From NCBI GenBank assembly GCA_903840825.1, contig CAIMHL010000553.1:1-12689 (forward strand): a DNA stretch of 12,689 nt, given 5' to 3'. The position numbers and the translations under genes were made by a program. The notes beneath the pieces were generated by a model. It ran no database searches. It was given only the letters and a program-made list of their open reading frames with translations, and had not been told where the DNA came from. Shown one piece after another: positions 6,151 to 12,401 of the stretch. The stretch's first letter is position 1; every line of letters starts with the position of its first letter. Source of the stretch: an uncultured beta proteobacterium. Its GTDB lineage: Bacteria; Pseudomonadota; Gammaproteobacteria; Burkholderiales; Burkholderiaceae_C.

Positions 6151-6924
6151 TTATTTCAAACTTCCCGATAGAAATTGCGCCAGCCGTTCGCTTTTGGGGT
6201 TGGCCAGCACCAGGGCGGGGTTGCCTTCTTCTTCGATGCGGCCTTGGTGCAGAAAAATCAGGTGGTTGGCCACTTCGCGGGCGAAGCCCATCTCGTGGGT
6301 GACGACCACCATCGTGCGGCCCTCGTGCGCGAGGTTTTTCATGACCTTGAGCACTTCGGTGACCAGCTCGGGGTCCAGGGCGCTGGTGGGTTCGTCAAAC
6401 AGCATCACCTCGGGCTCCATCGCCAGCGCGCGGGCAATGGCCACTCGCTGTTGCTGCCCGCCGCTCATGTGGGCGGGGTAGCGGTCTTCCATGCCCACCA
6501 GGTCCACCGTGGCCAGGTATTTGCGGGCGATGGCAATGGCGGTGTCCCTGTCAACCCCCAGCACATGCACGGGCGCTTCGATGATGTTTTGCAGCACGGT
6601 GAGGTGCGCCCACAGGTTGAAATGCTGAAATACCATCGCTAGCTTGGTGCGTATGCGCTGGAGCTGTGGCTCGTCAGCGGCTTCGAGTTCACCTTTGGCG
6701 TTGGCGCGTAGTTTGAGATCTTCACCGGCCACCACAATGCGGCCCTGGTTCGGTTTTTCCAGCAAGTTGATGCAGCGCAAAAACGTGCTCTTGCCCGAGC
6801 CCGAGCTGCCGATGATGCTGATGACATCGCCTGCGCGTGCGGTCAGGGACACGCCTTTGAGCACCTCTTGGCTGCCGTAGCGCTTAAAAATGTTCTCAAC
6901 CTGGAGTTTGGTGGGCGCGGTCAT
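6151..6924 (-). CDS. aotP: Polar amino-acid ABC transporter ATP-binding protein (HisP/AotP type)
   Basis: A 257-residue ABC ATPase that powers uptake of basic amino acids through the two permeases of this operon. In order: Walker A GSSGSGKST (39-47), Q-loop Gln100, signature SGGQQQR (154-160), Walker B VMLFDEP (173-179), D-loop SALD and the switch His210. HFNLWAHLTVLQN after the Q-loop is typical of the HisP/ArtP/AotP group and favours arginine, ornithine, histidine or lysine over glutamine. The ATG at 6924-6922 is preceded by GACCC with no Shine-Dalgarno sequence. It is the last gene of the leftward five-gene operon, 67 nt after the amidohydrolase-like gene. Its stop codon lies 4 nt from that of the convergent serS. 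The symbol is by operon order and family and was not searched. Confidence 0.9.
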   Translation of the reverse strand: MTAPTKLQVENIFKRYGSQEVLKGVSLTARAGDVISIIGSSGSGKSTFLRCINLLEKPNQGRIVVAGEDLKLRANAKGELEAADEPQLQRIRTKLAMVFQHFNLWAHLTVLQNIIEAPVHVLGVDRDTAIAIARKYLATVDLVGMEDRYPAHMSGGQQQRVAIARALAMEPEVMLFDEPTSALDPELVTEVLKVMKNLAHEGRTMVVVTHEMGFAREVANHLIFLHQGRIEEEGNPALVLANPKSERLAQFLSGSLK

Positions 6925-6991
6925 GGGTCAATTCAAGTGGCAAAGGTCAAAGTGGAGAAAAGGGCTGAAGCACCAAAGGTGAGGGTGCGGG

Positions 6992-8122
6992 TCAGGCGCC
7001 CAGCAATTGGCCGGTTCTAAAGGGCGTGGCCCCGGCAATCTTGGCCAGTTCGCCCCCGGTGCTGATAAAACGGTCGCGAATACGGGCGTATAGGACGCCG
7101 TCCACGCTGGCCAGTACCCGATGCGTCTGGTTGGCAATTGGGTCGATGACCTCGGCCACCAAATCACCTATTTTTAAATAGTCACCTACTTGTGCGGCAA
7201 ACACCACCAAGCCGGGGTTGGGCGCTTTCACGGTCTCGGAACCGGCCAGCGGTGTGGGTTGACATAAAGCGGGTGGAACTTTGGGGGCTGTTGGGCCACC
7301 AATCACCCCAGCGTGTTTCAGCCAGTTAAAGATGGCTTGGGCGTCAGCTTCGGCCAAAGCGTGGCTCACATCCAGCTCACCGCGCAACTCAACCGTTGTG
7401 GTGCAGCAGCCTTGGGGGAGTGGGGCGCTGCTGCCCTTGGTTTTCAGGGCCTCAGCCAGTTGGCACCACACGTCAGACAAGCATTCGTCAAACGAGCCGC
7501 TGCCTGAGTTTTTGGCCAGCAAAATGGTCTCGGCTTTCAGGTAATGCGCCAGCGGGGCCAATTGGGGCCAGCAGGCTTCGTCGGTGTAGAAGTGCAACAC
7601 AGACTCGCAATCGCAATGCAGGTCGAGCACGCTGTCGGCATCAAAAGCCAGGGTCAGTAGCGTGTGGCGCATGCTTTGCAGCTCAGTCGCCGGGGTCGAT
7701 TGCGCCAAGTGTTCGCGCAACGCTTGGCGCACGGTGTGGACGTTGGTTTGTGCGTCTGCGCCCAAGCGCGTGAGCACTTCAGGCCCCAAGGCGCTAGCCA
7801 GGTCCGGGTACTGGCGGTTGAAGTTCTCACCGCTGTCCAGGTCAAAGCGGCCCATCGGTTTGTGGTCCAGCCGCTGAGCCAGCCCAATGGGGTTGGCCAC
7901 CGGCACCAAAATTAGCTCCCCATTAATATCACCCGCTGCCTCGGCTTTTTCCAAGAGGGCGCGCAAATGGTGAGCCACCAGCATGCCGGGCAGCTCTTCG
8001 GCGTGCAAGCTGGCCTGAATATAGACTTTAGGCCCCTGGCCGGGGGTGCCAAAGTGAAAGCTGCTGAGCGTGGTTTGGCTCCCCAGACTACGGGGCAGCA
8101 AAGGGTGGTCAATGCGTTGCAT
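6992..8122 (-). CDS. aotO: Succinylglutamate desuccinylase/aspartoacylase-family protein (AotO-like)
   Basis: A 376-residue zinc carboxypeptidase-like (M14-related) protein of the AstE/aspartoacylase family, whose members remove acyl groups from N-acyl amino acids. Expected zinc ligands are visible as HAEE (H40, E43) and H169 in DLHCD. GENFNRQYPDL (98-108) matches the Asn-Arg substrate loop of the superfamily, and ELRGELD may hold the catalytic Glu. The C-terminal ~80 residues (GDYLKIGDLVAEVID onward) look like a beta-rich barrel-sandwich domain. It sits between permease and ATPase genes, as AotO does in Pseudomonas aotJQMOP as I recall it, where AotO function was unclear. A role in releasing basic amino acids from imported acyl forms is inference. 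No Shine-Dalgarno sequence precedes the ATG. Confidence 0.85.
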   Translation of the reverse strand: MQRIDHPLLPRSLGSQTTLSSFHFGTPGQGPKVYIQASLHAEELPGMLVAHHLRALLEKAEAAGDINGELILVPVANPIGLAQRLDHKPMGRFDLDSGENFNRQYPDLASALGPEVLTRLGADAQTNVHTVRQALREHLAQSTPATELQSMRHTLLTLAFDADSVLDLHCDCESVLHFYTDEACWPQLAPLAHYLKAETILLAKNSGSGSFDECLSDVWCQLAEALKTKGSSAPLPQGCCTTTVELRGELDVSHALAEADAQAIFNWLKHAGVIGGPTAPKVPPALCQPTPLAGSETVKAPNPGLVVFAAQVGDYLKIGDLVAEVIDPIANQTHRVLASVDGVLYARIRDRFISTGGELAKIAGATPFRTGQLLGA

Positions 8123-8130
8123 AGGCGGGA

Positions 8131-8844
8131 TCAGTGTTTTCGGGGGGCCAGGTAAGCCAACAGCCGCACCTCGCTGAATTTAAAGAACCCAATCAGGCAA
8201 AAGGAGGCCGCCAGGTAAATACTGGCTGCGGCCAGGTAAGCTTCAAACGGCAGGTAGTAGTCCGAGTAAATCCGACTCGCCGCCGCGGTCACGTCCAGCA
8301 TCGAGGGCACGGCGCTGGCTAGGCTGGTGCTGTGCAGCATCATCACCACTTCGTTGCTGTAGGCGGGCAGGGTGCGGCGCAGGGCGCTGGGCAACACAAT
8401 GTGCAGCAAGACCTTGAAGCGGCTCATGCCAAACGACTGCGCCGCTTCAATCTCGCCCGCGCTGGTTTCCCTAATGGCACCGGCCAGCATCTCGGCGGTA
8501 TAGCCAGCGGTGTTCAGGCTAAAGGCCAGCAGGGCGCAAAAGAAGGGTTCTTTGAAGTGCGTCCAAGGCCACACCGAATCCCAGCGCGCCTGAATCCACT
8601 CCAGTTGGCCCAGTCCGTAGTAAATAAGATAAACCTGAATCAGCAGCGGTGTCCCGCGAATGACATAGGTGTAGGCGCTCACGAGCCAGCGCAGTGTGGC
8701 GACCTGCCCTGTGAGGGCCAGCGCAAAAAACAGCGCCATCACCGCACCCACAGCCAGCGATGAAAACAGCAGCCCCAGCGTCGTCAAAATGCCGGTGCCG
8801 TAAAGCGCCAGGTTTTGCGGCTCAAAAATAACAGCCCAGTTCAT
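8131..8844 (-). CDS. aotM: Polar amino-acid ABC transporter permease (HisM/AotM type)
   Basis: A 237-residue inner-membrane permease of the HisM/AotM group, forming the channel with its HisQ/AotQ-type partner. Several hydrophobic segments are seen, including about 15-45, 53-80, 100-120 and 200-222. The cytoplasmic EAA loop that contacts the ATPase is GEIEAAQSFGMSRF (130-143) with the usual LP downstream. The RGTPLLIQVYLIYYG motif in the membrane domain is typical of this family. The gene starts directly at the end of the upstream permease (TGAATG), so reinitiation is likely, and it ends 8 nt before the amidohydrolase-like gene. No Shine-Dalgarno sequence is apparent. Confidence 0.92.
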   Translation of the reverse strand: MNWAVIFEPQNLALYGTGILTTLGLLFSSLAVGAVMALFFALALTGQVATLRWLVSAYTYVIRGTPLLIQVYLIYYGLGQLEWIQARWDSVWPWTHFKEPFFCALLAFSLNTAGYTAEMLAGAIRETSAGEIEAAQSFGMSRFKVLLHIVLPSALRRTLPAYSNEVVMMLHSTSLASAVPSMLDVTAAASRIYSDYYLPFEAYLAAASIYLAASFCLIGFFKFSEVRLLAYLAPRKH

Positions 8845-9531
8845 TCAGAGTTGAACCCGCTGGGTGCCCAGACTAAAGCGGGCATTGAGTTTCTTGAGTG
8901 CGATCAGCGATACGGTGGTGTAAATCAAAAACAAGGCCGCGGTAAATAGAAAGAAGACAAAGGGCGAGCGCGTAGCCGCACTGGCTTGCTTGGCCAGATA
9001 GGTCATTTCCTGCAGGCCAATCAAACTCACCAGTGCCGTGGCCTTGATCAAAACCAGCCAATTGTTGGTAAAGCCGGGCAGGGCGTAGCGCACCATTTGC
9101 GGTGCGGTGATGCGGATAAACGTTTGGCTGCGGCTCATGCCGAAGGCCCAAGCAGCCTCGGCCTGCCCTTTGGGAATAGCCAGCATGGCACCCCGAAATG
9201 TTTCGGTCATGAAAGCGCCGTAAATAAAACCAATGGTGAGCACCCCGGCCACAAAGGGGTTGATGTCGATCACCGTCTCGCTGCCCAGCGACTCCATCAA
9301 GTGGTTGAGGCCAATGCTGCCGCCATAAAAAATGAGCAGCATCAACACCAGCTCAGGAATGCCGCGAATCAGCGTGGTGTACACCGTGGCCAACGCTACC
9401 AAGGCGGGGCGCCCGGAGAGCTTGGCCGCAGCGCCTGCCAGCCCCAAAACAACCGACACCAGCAGCGCCGCCAAAGAGACGCCCACCGTCATGACCGAGC
9501 CTTGCAAAATAGCGAGGTAATAGGCGTTCAT
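8845..9531 (-). CDS. aotQ: Polar amino-acid ABC transporter permease (HisQ/AotQ type)
   Basis: A 228-residue inner-membrane permease of the HisQ/AotQ group, the second half of the channel. Hydrophobic segments lie at about 12-35, 45-72, 92-110 and 190-212. The EAA loop is GQAEAAWAFGMSRS (122-135). The RGIPELVLMLLIFYG stretch (56-70) is characteristic of the HisQ/ArtQ branch. It begins 17 nt after the binding-protein gene. The ATG follows CCCACCC without a Shine-Dalgarno sequence, and the stop abuts the start of the next permease. The length is normal and no disruption is seen. Confidence 0.92.
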   Translation of the reverse strand: MNAYYLAILQGSVMTVGVSLAALLVSVVLGLAGAAAKLSGRPALVALATVYTTLIRGIPELVLMLLIFYGGSIGLNHLMESLGSETVIDINPFVAGVLTIGFIYGAFMTETFRGAMLAIPKGQAEAAWAFGMSRSQTFIRITAPQMVRYALPGFTNNWLVLIKATALVSLIGLQEMTYLAKQASAATRSPFVFFLFTAALFLIYTTVSLIALKKLNARFSLGTQRVQL

Positions 9532-9548
9532 GGGTGGGCTTTAGGGGC

Positions 9549-10316
9549 TTACTTACCGTACACGTCAAATTTGAAGTATTTATCGTTGATTTTCTTGTAA
9601 GCGCCGTTGGTGCGGATGGTTTTGATGGCGGTGTTCAATTCGGTCTTGAGGGCCGCATCGCTCTTGCGCAAACCAATGCCCACGCCCGTGCCAAAGTACT
9701 TCTCGGTAAACAACTCGGGGCCTGCTAGCGTGTAGTCTTTGCCTTCAGGCTTGCTCAAAAATCCTCCGTTAACTTCCACAAAGTCAGCCACGGTGCCATC
9801 AAGGCGACCGGATTTGATGTCGAGGTAAACCTGGTCTTGGGCTTCGAAGGGAATCACTTCAACACCGGCTGTCTTGAGCTCGCCCATAGCGTATTTTTCT
9901 TGGGTACTGCCTTTGAGCACGCCAATTTTCTTGCCCTTGATGGAGGCGGGGCCGGTGTACTTCACGTCTTTCTTGAGCACCACACGGCTAGGGGTGTTGT
10001 AGTACTTGTCGGTGAAGTCAATCACTTTGAGGCGGTCAGCGGTGATCGACAGGGAGCTGATGATGACGTCGTATTTCTTGGCTTGCAGGCCGGGAATCAT
10101 GCTGTCCCAGACTTGTTCTACAAAAACGCACTTGCGTTTGATTTGCTCGCACAGGGCGCTGGCAATATCCACGTCAAAGCCGGTGGGCTTGCCGTCGGCT
10201 GTTTTAAAGGTGAAGGGCTCGTAAGTGGGATCAATGGCGACCTTGAGGTCTTTGCCTTGGGCAAAAGAGGTGGCGCAGACAGCACCGATAGCCAGTGCGA
10301 GCAGCAGTTTCTTCAT
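9549..10316 (-). CDS. aotJ: Periplasmic basic amino-acid-binding protein (ArgT/AotJ type)
   Basis: A 255-residue periplasmic binding protein of solute-binding family 3, the lysine/arginine/ornithine/histidine group. A signal peptide is clear: MKKLLLALAIGAV, then a likely signal peptidase I site after SFA (residue 19). The family signature GFDVDIASALCEQIKRKC follows, with two cysteines spaced as in the ArgT/HisJ disulphide. SLSITADRLKVIDFTDKYY is the other conserved block, with the ligand-binding Arg and Asp. The start ATG (10316-10314) has AAGGA seven nt upstream, the strongest ribosome-binding site of the operon, fitting the excess of binding protein such systems need. It is the first gene of the operon. 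Exact ligand preference cannot be read from sequence. Confidence 0.92.
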   Translation of the reverse strand: MKKLLLALAIGAVCATSFAQGKDLKVAIDPTYEPFTFKTADGKPTGFDVDIASALCEQIKRKCVFVEQVWDSMIPGLQAKKYDVIISSLSITADRLKVIDFTDKYYNTPSRVVLKKDVKYTGPASIKGKKIGVLKGSTQEKYAMGELKTAGVEVIPFEAQDQVYLDIKSGRLDGTVADFVEVNGGFLSKPEGKDYTLAGPELFTEKYFGTGVGIGLRKSDAALKTELNTAIKTIRTNGAYKKINDKYFKFDVYGK

Positions 10317-10334
10317 GAAATCATCCTTGGGTTA

Positions 10335-10352
10335 GCTGGGAGAAGCCCCAGC
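10335..10352 (-). promoter_or_regulatory. Small leader hairpin before the transporter operon
   Basis: A perfect 6-bp stem (GCTGGG 10335-10340, CCCAGC 10347-10352) with a 6-nt loop lies 6 nt upstream of the AAGGA ribosome-binding site of the binding-protein gene. In the transcript it could modulate initiation. A TTGACT hexamer (10361-10356) precedes it but has no good -10 partner, so the operon promoter is not resolved. Confidence 0.35.
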
Positions 10353-10378
10353 GGCAGTCAAAACAATAAAAAATGATT

Positions 10379-10411
10379 CTACGGTCTGAGGCACTCAAAA
10401 CAGCTCCGTAG
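10379..10411. repeat. Inverted repeat CTACGG/CCGTAG in the transporter leader
   Basis: CTACGG (10379-10384) and CCGTAG (10406-10411) are perfect inverted repeats, 21 nt apart, in the region between the porin terminator and the binding-protein gene. The spacing suits either a large-loop hairpin or a two-site operator. No regulator gene is nearby, so the function is unknown. Confidence 0.3.
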
Positions 10412-10468
10412 GCTATTTAAACCTCGGGGAATACCCTCGCAACTGCGCGAGAATTTTATATTTAGACA

Positions 10469-10504
10469 AAAAAACCCGCCAGGCTTTCGCGCAGCGGGTT
10501 TTTT
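10469..10504 (-). terminator. Rho-independent terminator behind the porin
   Basis: CCCGC (10475-10479) pairs with GCGGG (10494-10498), extended by six A-T pairs, around a 14-nt loop. On the leftward strand it is followed by seven T. The A/T symmetry means it could also stop rightward transcription. It lies 48 nt beyond the porin stop codon. Confidence 0.88.
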
Positions 10505-10517
10505 GATTCGAATTCAG

Positions 10518-10539
10518 CCCAAGCCGCAGGCGGCTTGGG
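10518..10539 (-). repeat. 9-bp GC-rich hairpin between porin stop and terminator
   Basis: CCCAAGCCG (10518-10526) and CGGCTTGGG (10531-10539) form a perfect stem with a 4-nt loop. It lies 12 nt after the porin stop codon and before the terminator. Without a T-tract it is more likely a 3' stabilising hairpin than a second terminator. Confidence 0.6.
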
Positions 10540-10551
10540 AAGTAGTCAAAT

Positions 10552-11140
10552 TTAGAACGTGTAGATCACGCCGATGGCGTAGGCCGTGGCCTTCGTGCCG
10601 TTGGCTTCCGCATGGCCGATATCAGCATAGCCGTAGGTGTTTTTGTAAACTTCACGGTTCACAAAAAGCTCAGTTGCAGCAGCAGTGCTCTCGCTGTTTT
10701 TGCTGTAGTTCAAATCGACGTTGTATCCAGCAATTGGAGCCACGACACCAATAGTGGCGCCTTTGTAAACAACGTTCAAGCCTGAGGTAGTTTCGATATT
10801 TGAACCGTCTGCGTACCCGATCATCACTTTATCGACTTTGAAGTCATAGCTAGCAGCAATTGACGAAAAACTGTTGGCCGCAGGTACATAACCTAAAGCC
10901 CCAAAGCGTGCAGTTTCCGCGGTAACAGCCGCAGACAAAGGGCCTGCGGTGTAGGTCACGCCGATAGCGTAATTGACTTTGTTGTCAGAATCTTCAGCAT
11001 TGAATGCCACTTGTGCCTTGAAACCATTCACTTCAGGGGCAAAGTATTGCAGGGAAGAGGTTTGACGACCTGGGCCCCAAGTTGCAACACCCGCGTTGCC
11101 TTGAGCTGAAGCCATGTTGGCGGCGCCATTGGAGTCAAAC
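10552..11140 (-). pseudogene. 3' remnant of a Gram-negative outer-membrane porin
   Basis: About 195 residues with beta-barrel character match the C-terminal half of general porins (Porin_4, OmpC-like) of Betaproteobacteria. Alternating-residue strands are visible, and the protein ends in the terminal Phe of AIGVIYTF used for outer-membrane assembly. Complete members have about 330-380 residues with a signal peptide. Here recognisable sequence starts near DSNGAANMASAQG at about 11137, so the signal peptide and roughly 150 residues are missing. The frame stays open to an ATG at 11238, but those ~33 residues are basic (KRRF, ERRRCR), not porin-like, and carry no export signal. The terminator is intact, which points to fairly recent loss of the 5' half. 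A frameshift at the junction cannot be excluded. Confidence 0.75.
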
Positions 11141-11142
11141 CG

Positions 11143-11166
11143 ACATCTACGCCGTTCGGCGTATGT
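11143..11166. repeat. Small palindrome at the porin break
   Basis: ACGCCG (11149-11154) and CGGCGT (11157-11162) are perfect inverted repeats 2 nt apart. The stem continues with T-A and then ACA/TGT after a 2-nt bulge. It lies within a few bases of where porin-like sequence stops. The bulged hairpin resembles a recombination site in shape, but I see no integron core boxes or known transposon ends. Confidence 0.45.
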
Positions 11167-11328
11167 AAAGCGACGTTTAAAAACAACAATTTCTGTGTTT
11201 GGTGTCAAATTGAGCCCGGAGCGGTATTTCCAGGTCAATCAAAGACACTTTCTGTTGCTGTCGAGTTTCATAAAGTCTTGAACCAAGCCTCGTTACAAAT
11301 CAAGTAGTTGCGTTTGGTTGAAAAGAAT

Positions 11329-11390
11329 GTTTTGAACAAAAATTTCACCAAGTTTTGAACTTTGCCATATATTTATAACCAAGTTTTGAA
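11329..11390. repeat. Three direct repeats of GTTTTGAA
   Basis: GTTTTGAA occurs at 11329-11336, 11352-11359 and 11383-11390. The last two are part of a perfect 13-mer ACCAAGTTTTGAA (11347-11359 and 11378-11390), 31 nt apart, about three helical turns. Same-face binding sites for a regulator are one reading; they flank AT-rich DNA (ATATATTTATAA). Confidence 0.5.
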
Positions 11391-11572
11391 TTCCTGCTTA
11401 AAGAGGTTGCTTGAGTCGAAAAACTGCTGCGTAAGCTGTATGCGTTTCAGTCCGAAGTGTGAGGCGACATTGAAGTTTTGGCAGTGAATGACTCTTCTCG
11501 ACCAAGTGCAGTCATTGAAAATTCAACTTTGAAGCGGTACTTGGATGAACAGACTTCTCTACAGCAGTCATT

Positions 11573-11593
11573 GCAAGATCCAGTGCCTCTTGC
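11573..11593 (-). repeat. 6-bp hairpin behind the toxin gene
   Basis: GCAAGA (11573-11578) and TCTTGC (11588-11593) form a perfect stem with a 9-nt loop, 10 nt after the toxin stop codon. No T-tract follows leftward, so it is at best a weak terminator or an mRNA 3' end structure. Confidence 0.3.
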
Positions 11594-11603
11594 TTTGACA
11601 AAC

Positions 11604-12086
11604 TCAACCGAGCGGCAAGTAAAGGGTCATCGGCGCATCCATACAAGGGATGAATCCGTATCGCTCGTAAAACGACTTCGCTTTTTCATCTTTTGCATCC
11701 ACCAGCAGTGCATAGGCACCAACAAGGCTTCGAGCACGCAGGCATCTGTCAACGGCACAACCGATCAGAACCTCGCCCAATCCGGCTCTGCAATTTTCAA
11801 TATCGCGTGCCAGGCGCCCCATACGAAAGCACGGAACCGGGTAACGAGGAAGTTTTTTACGTTCAGTGTCACTGAGTTGTTGAACATCTATTTGTGCCGC
11901 ACTGAGCGTATAAAAACCCAGAATCTTGCTTGGCACAGCGTCATCTAGCAACACAAAGACGGCGCTAATCCCTTTTGAATTCTGCTGTGCAGCGTATTTG
12001 TGCAAGTAATCATCGAGGGCCGGCACCCCACAATGAAAAGCTACTCGATTGTGCAACTTGGCATCAAAAACCTGCTCTTCAAGCAC
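11604..12086 (-). CDS. GNAT-family acetyltransferase toxin (TacT/AtaT-like)
   Basis: A 160-residue GNAT domain protein of the toxin group that acetylates the amino group of charged tRNA and blocks translation. Seen: the family N-terminus with HNRVAFHCGVPALDDYLHKYA, the fold core ILGFYTLSAAQI, RMGRLARD leading into the acetyl-CoA loop CRAGLGE (99-105), and the C-terminal FYERYGF with a Tyr at 140, the position of the catalytic Tyr in TacT as I recall it. The start is GTG at 12086-12084, overlapping the antitoxin stop by 8 nt, with AAAGG six nt upstream. The acetyl-CoA loop has less Gln/Gly than usual, so activity should be checked. The pairing with a DUF1778 gene makes the toxin call strong; the target tRNA is unknown. 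Confidence 0.88.
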   Translation of the reverse strand: MLEEQVFDAKLHNRVAFHCGVPALDDYLHKYAAQQNSKGISAVFVLLDDAVPSKILGFYTLSAAQIDVQQLSDTERKKLPRYPVPCFRMGRLARDIENCRAGLGEVLIGCAVDRCLRARSLVGAYALLVDAKDEKAKSFYERYGFIPCMDAPMTLYLPLG

Positions 12087-12348
12087 GCTTGACCTTTGCC
12101 GCAGCCGTCAGCGCACCCTGAAGCGCCAGGTTCGGACTGAATGCGCCATGGATCGCTGCATTGAGAGCAAGAAAATCTCTTTTGGAGAGCGTTACCCGCG
12201 ACTCCTGCTCCAAAAGGGTTTGTGCTTTCTCTTTGGCTGCACTGCGGACAAAACATGCCATAGTGGTACCCATAAGGCTCGCAGCACGGGATAGAAGATC
12301 CTTATCGTCAGCGTCAAGCTTCAGATCAAAACGGGCAACTGCTGTCAT
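12079..12348 (-). CDS. DUF1778 ribbon-helix-helix antitoxin (TacA-like)
   Basis: An 89-residue DUF1778 antitoxin. The N-terminal ~45 residues (ARFDLKLDADDKDLLSRAA onward) fit a ribbon-helix-helix DNA-binding domain. The C-terminal part, VTLSKRDFLALNAAI followed by FSPN, is the segment that wraps and neutralises the GNAT toxin in this family. The ATG at 12348-12346 directly follows the operator, and GGAG six nt upstream is the ribosome-binding site. The gene precedes and overlaps the toxin gene, so antitoxin is made first. Such antitoxins, together with their toxin, repress their own promoter, and the nested palindrome upstream supports that here. Confidence 0.88.
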   Translation of the reverse strand: MTAVARFDLKLDADDKDLLSRAASLMGTTMACFVRSAAKEKAQTLLEQESRVTLSKRDFLALNAAIHGAFSPNLALQGALTAAAKVKRA

Positions 12349-12401
12349 GACAACTCCAAAAGTGATACGGCATTTTACCGTATCATATTTGGAGTTGTCA
12401 A
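12349..12401 (-). promoter_or_regulatory. Promoter and nested palindromic operator of the toxin-antitoxin operon
   Basis: Leftward, a perfect -35 TTGACA (12401-12396) and a near-perfect -10 TAAAAT (12377-12372) are 18 nt apart. An outer perfect 12-bp inverted repeat (GACAACTCCAAA 12349-12360, its complement 12388-12399) encloses an inner perfect 8-bp repeat (TGATACGG 12363-12370, CCGTATCA 12378-12385). The inner repeat covers the -10. The outer arms cover most of the -35 on one side and the GGAG ribosome-binding site on the other. This is the expected layout for an autorepressed RHH antitoxin operon, with a leader of only about 20 nt. Confidence 0.8.

Larger units (their letters stand above)
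11239..11603. other. AT-rich non-coding stretch between porin remnant and toxin gene
   Basis: No gene is supported. The short open frames have either Cys-rich or random composition and no ribosome-binding sites. The stretch is clearly more AT-rich than its surroundings, especially 11315-11395. It carries three GTTTTGAA direct repeats, listed separately, and a hairpin just behind the toxin gene. It may include old regulatory DNA for the lost porin 5' end or be part of an acquired segment. Confidence 0.5.

Noticed and set aside
11141..11180. Integron attC site
   Set aside because: The bulged hairpin is suggestive, but no pair of RYYYAAC and GTTRRRY core boxes is found and no integrase gene is present.
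11141..11238. Reading the basic stretch KRRFTYAERRRCR as a genuine porin N-terminus
   Set aside because: No signal peptide, no beta-strand pattern, and porins need export; it looks like chance opening after a break.
11478..11948. Forward open frame of 156 codons
   Set aside because: It is mostly the antisense shadow of the GNAT toxin gene.
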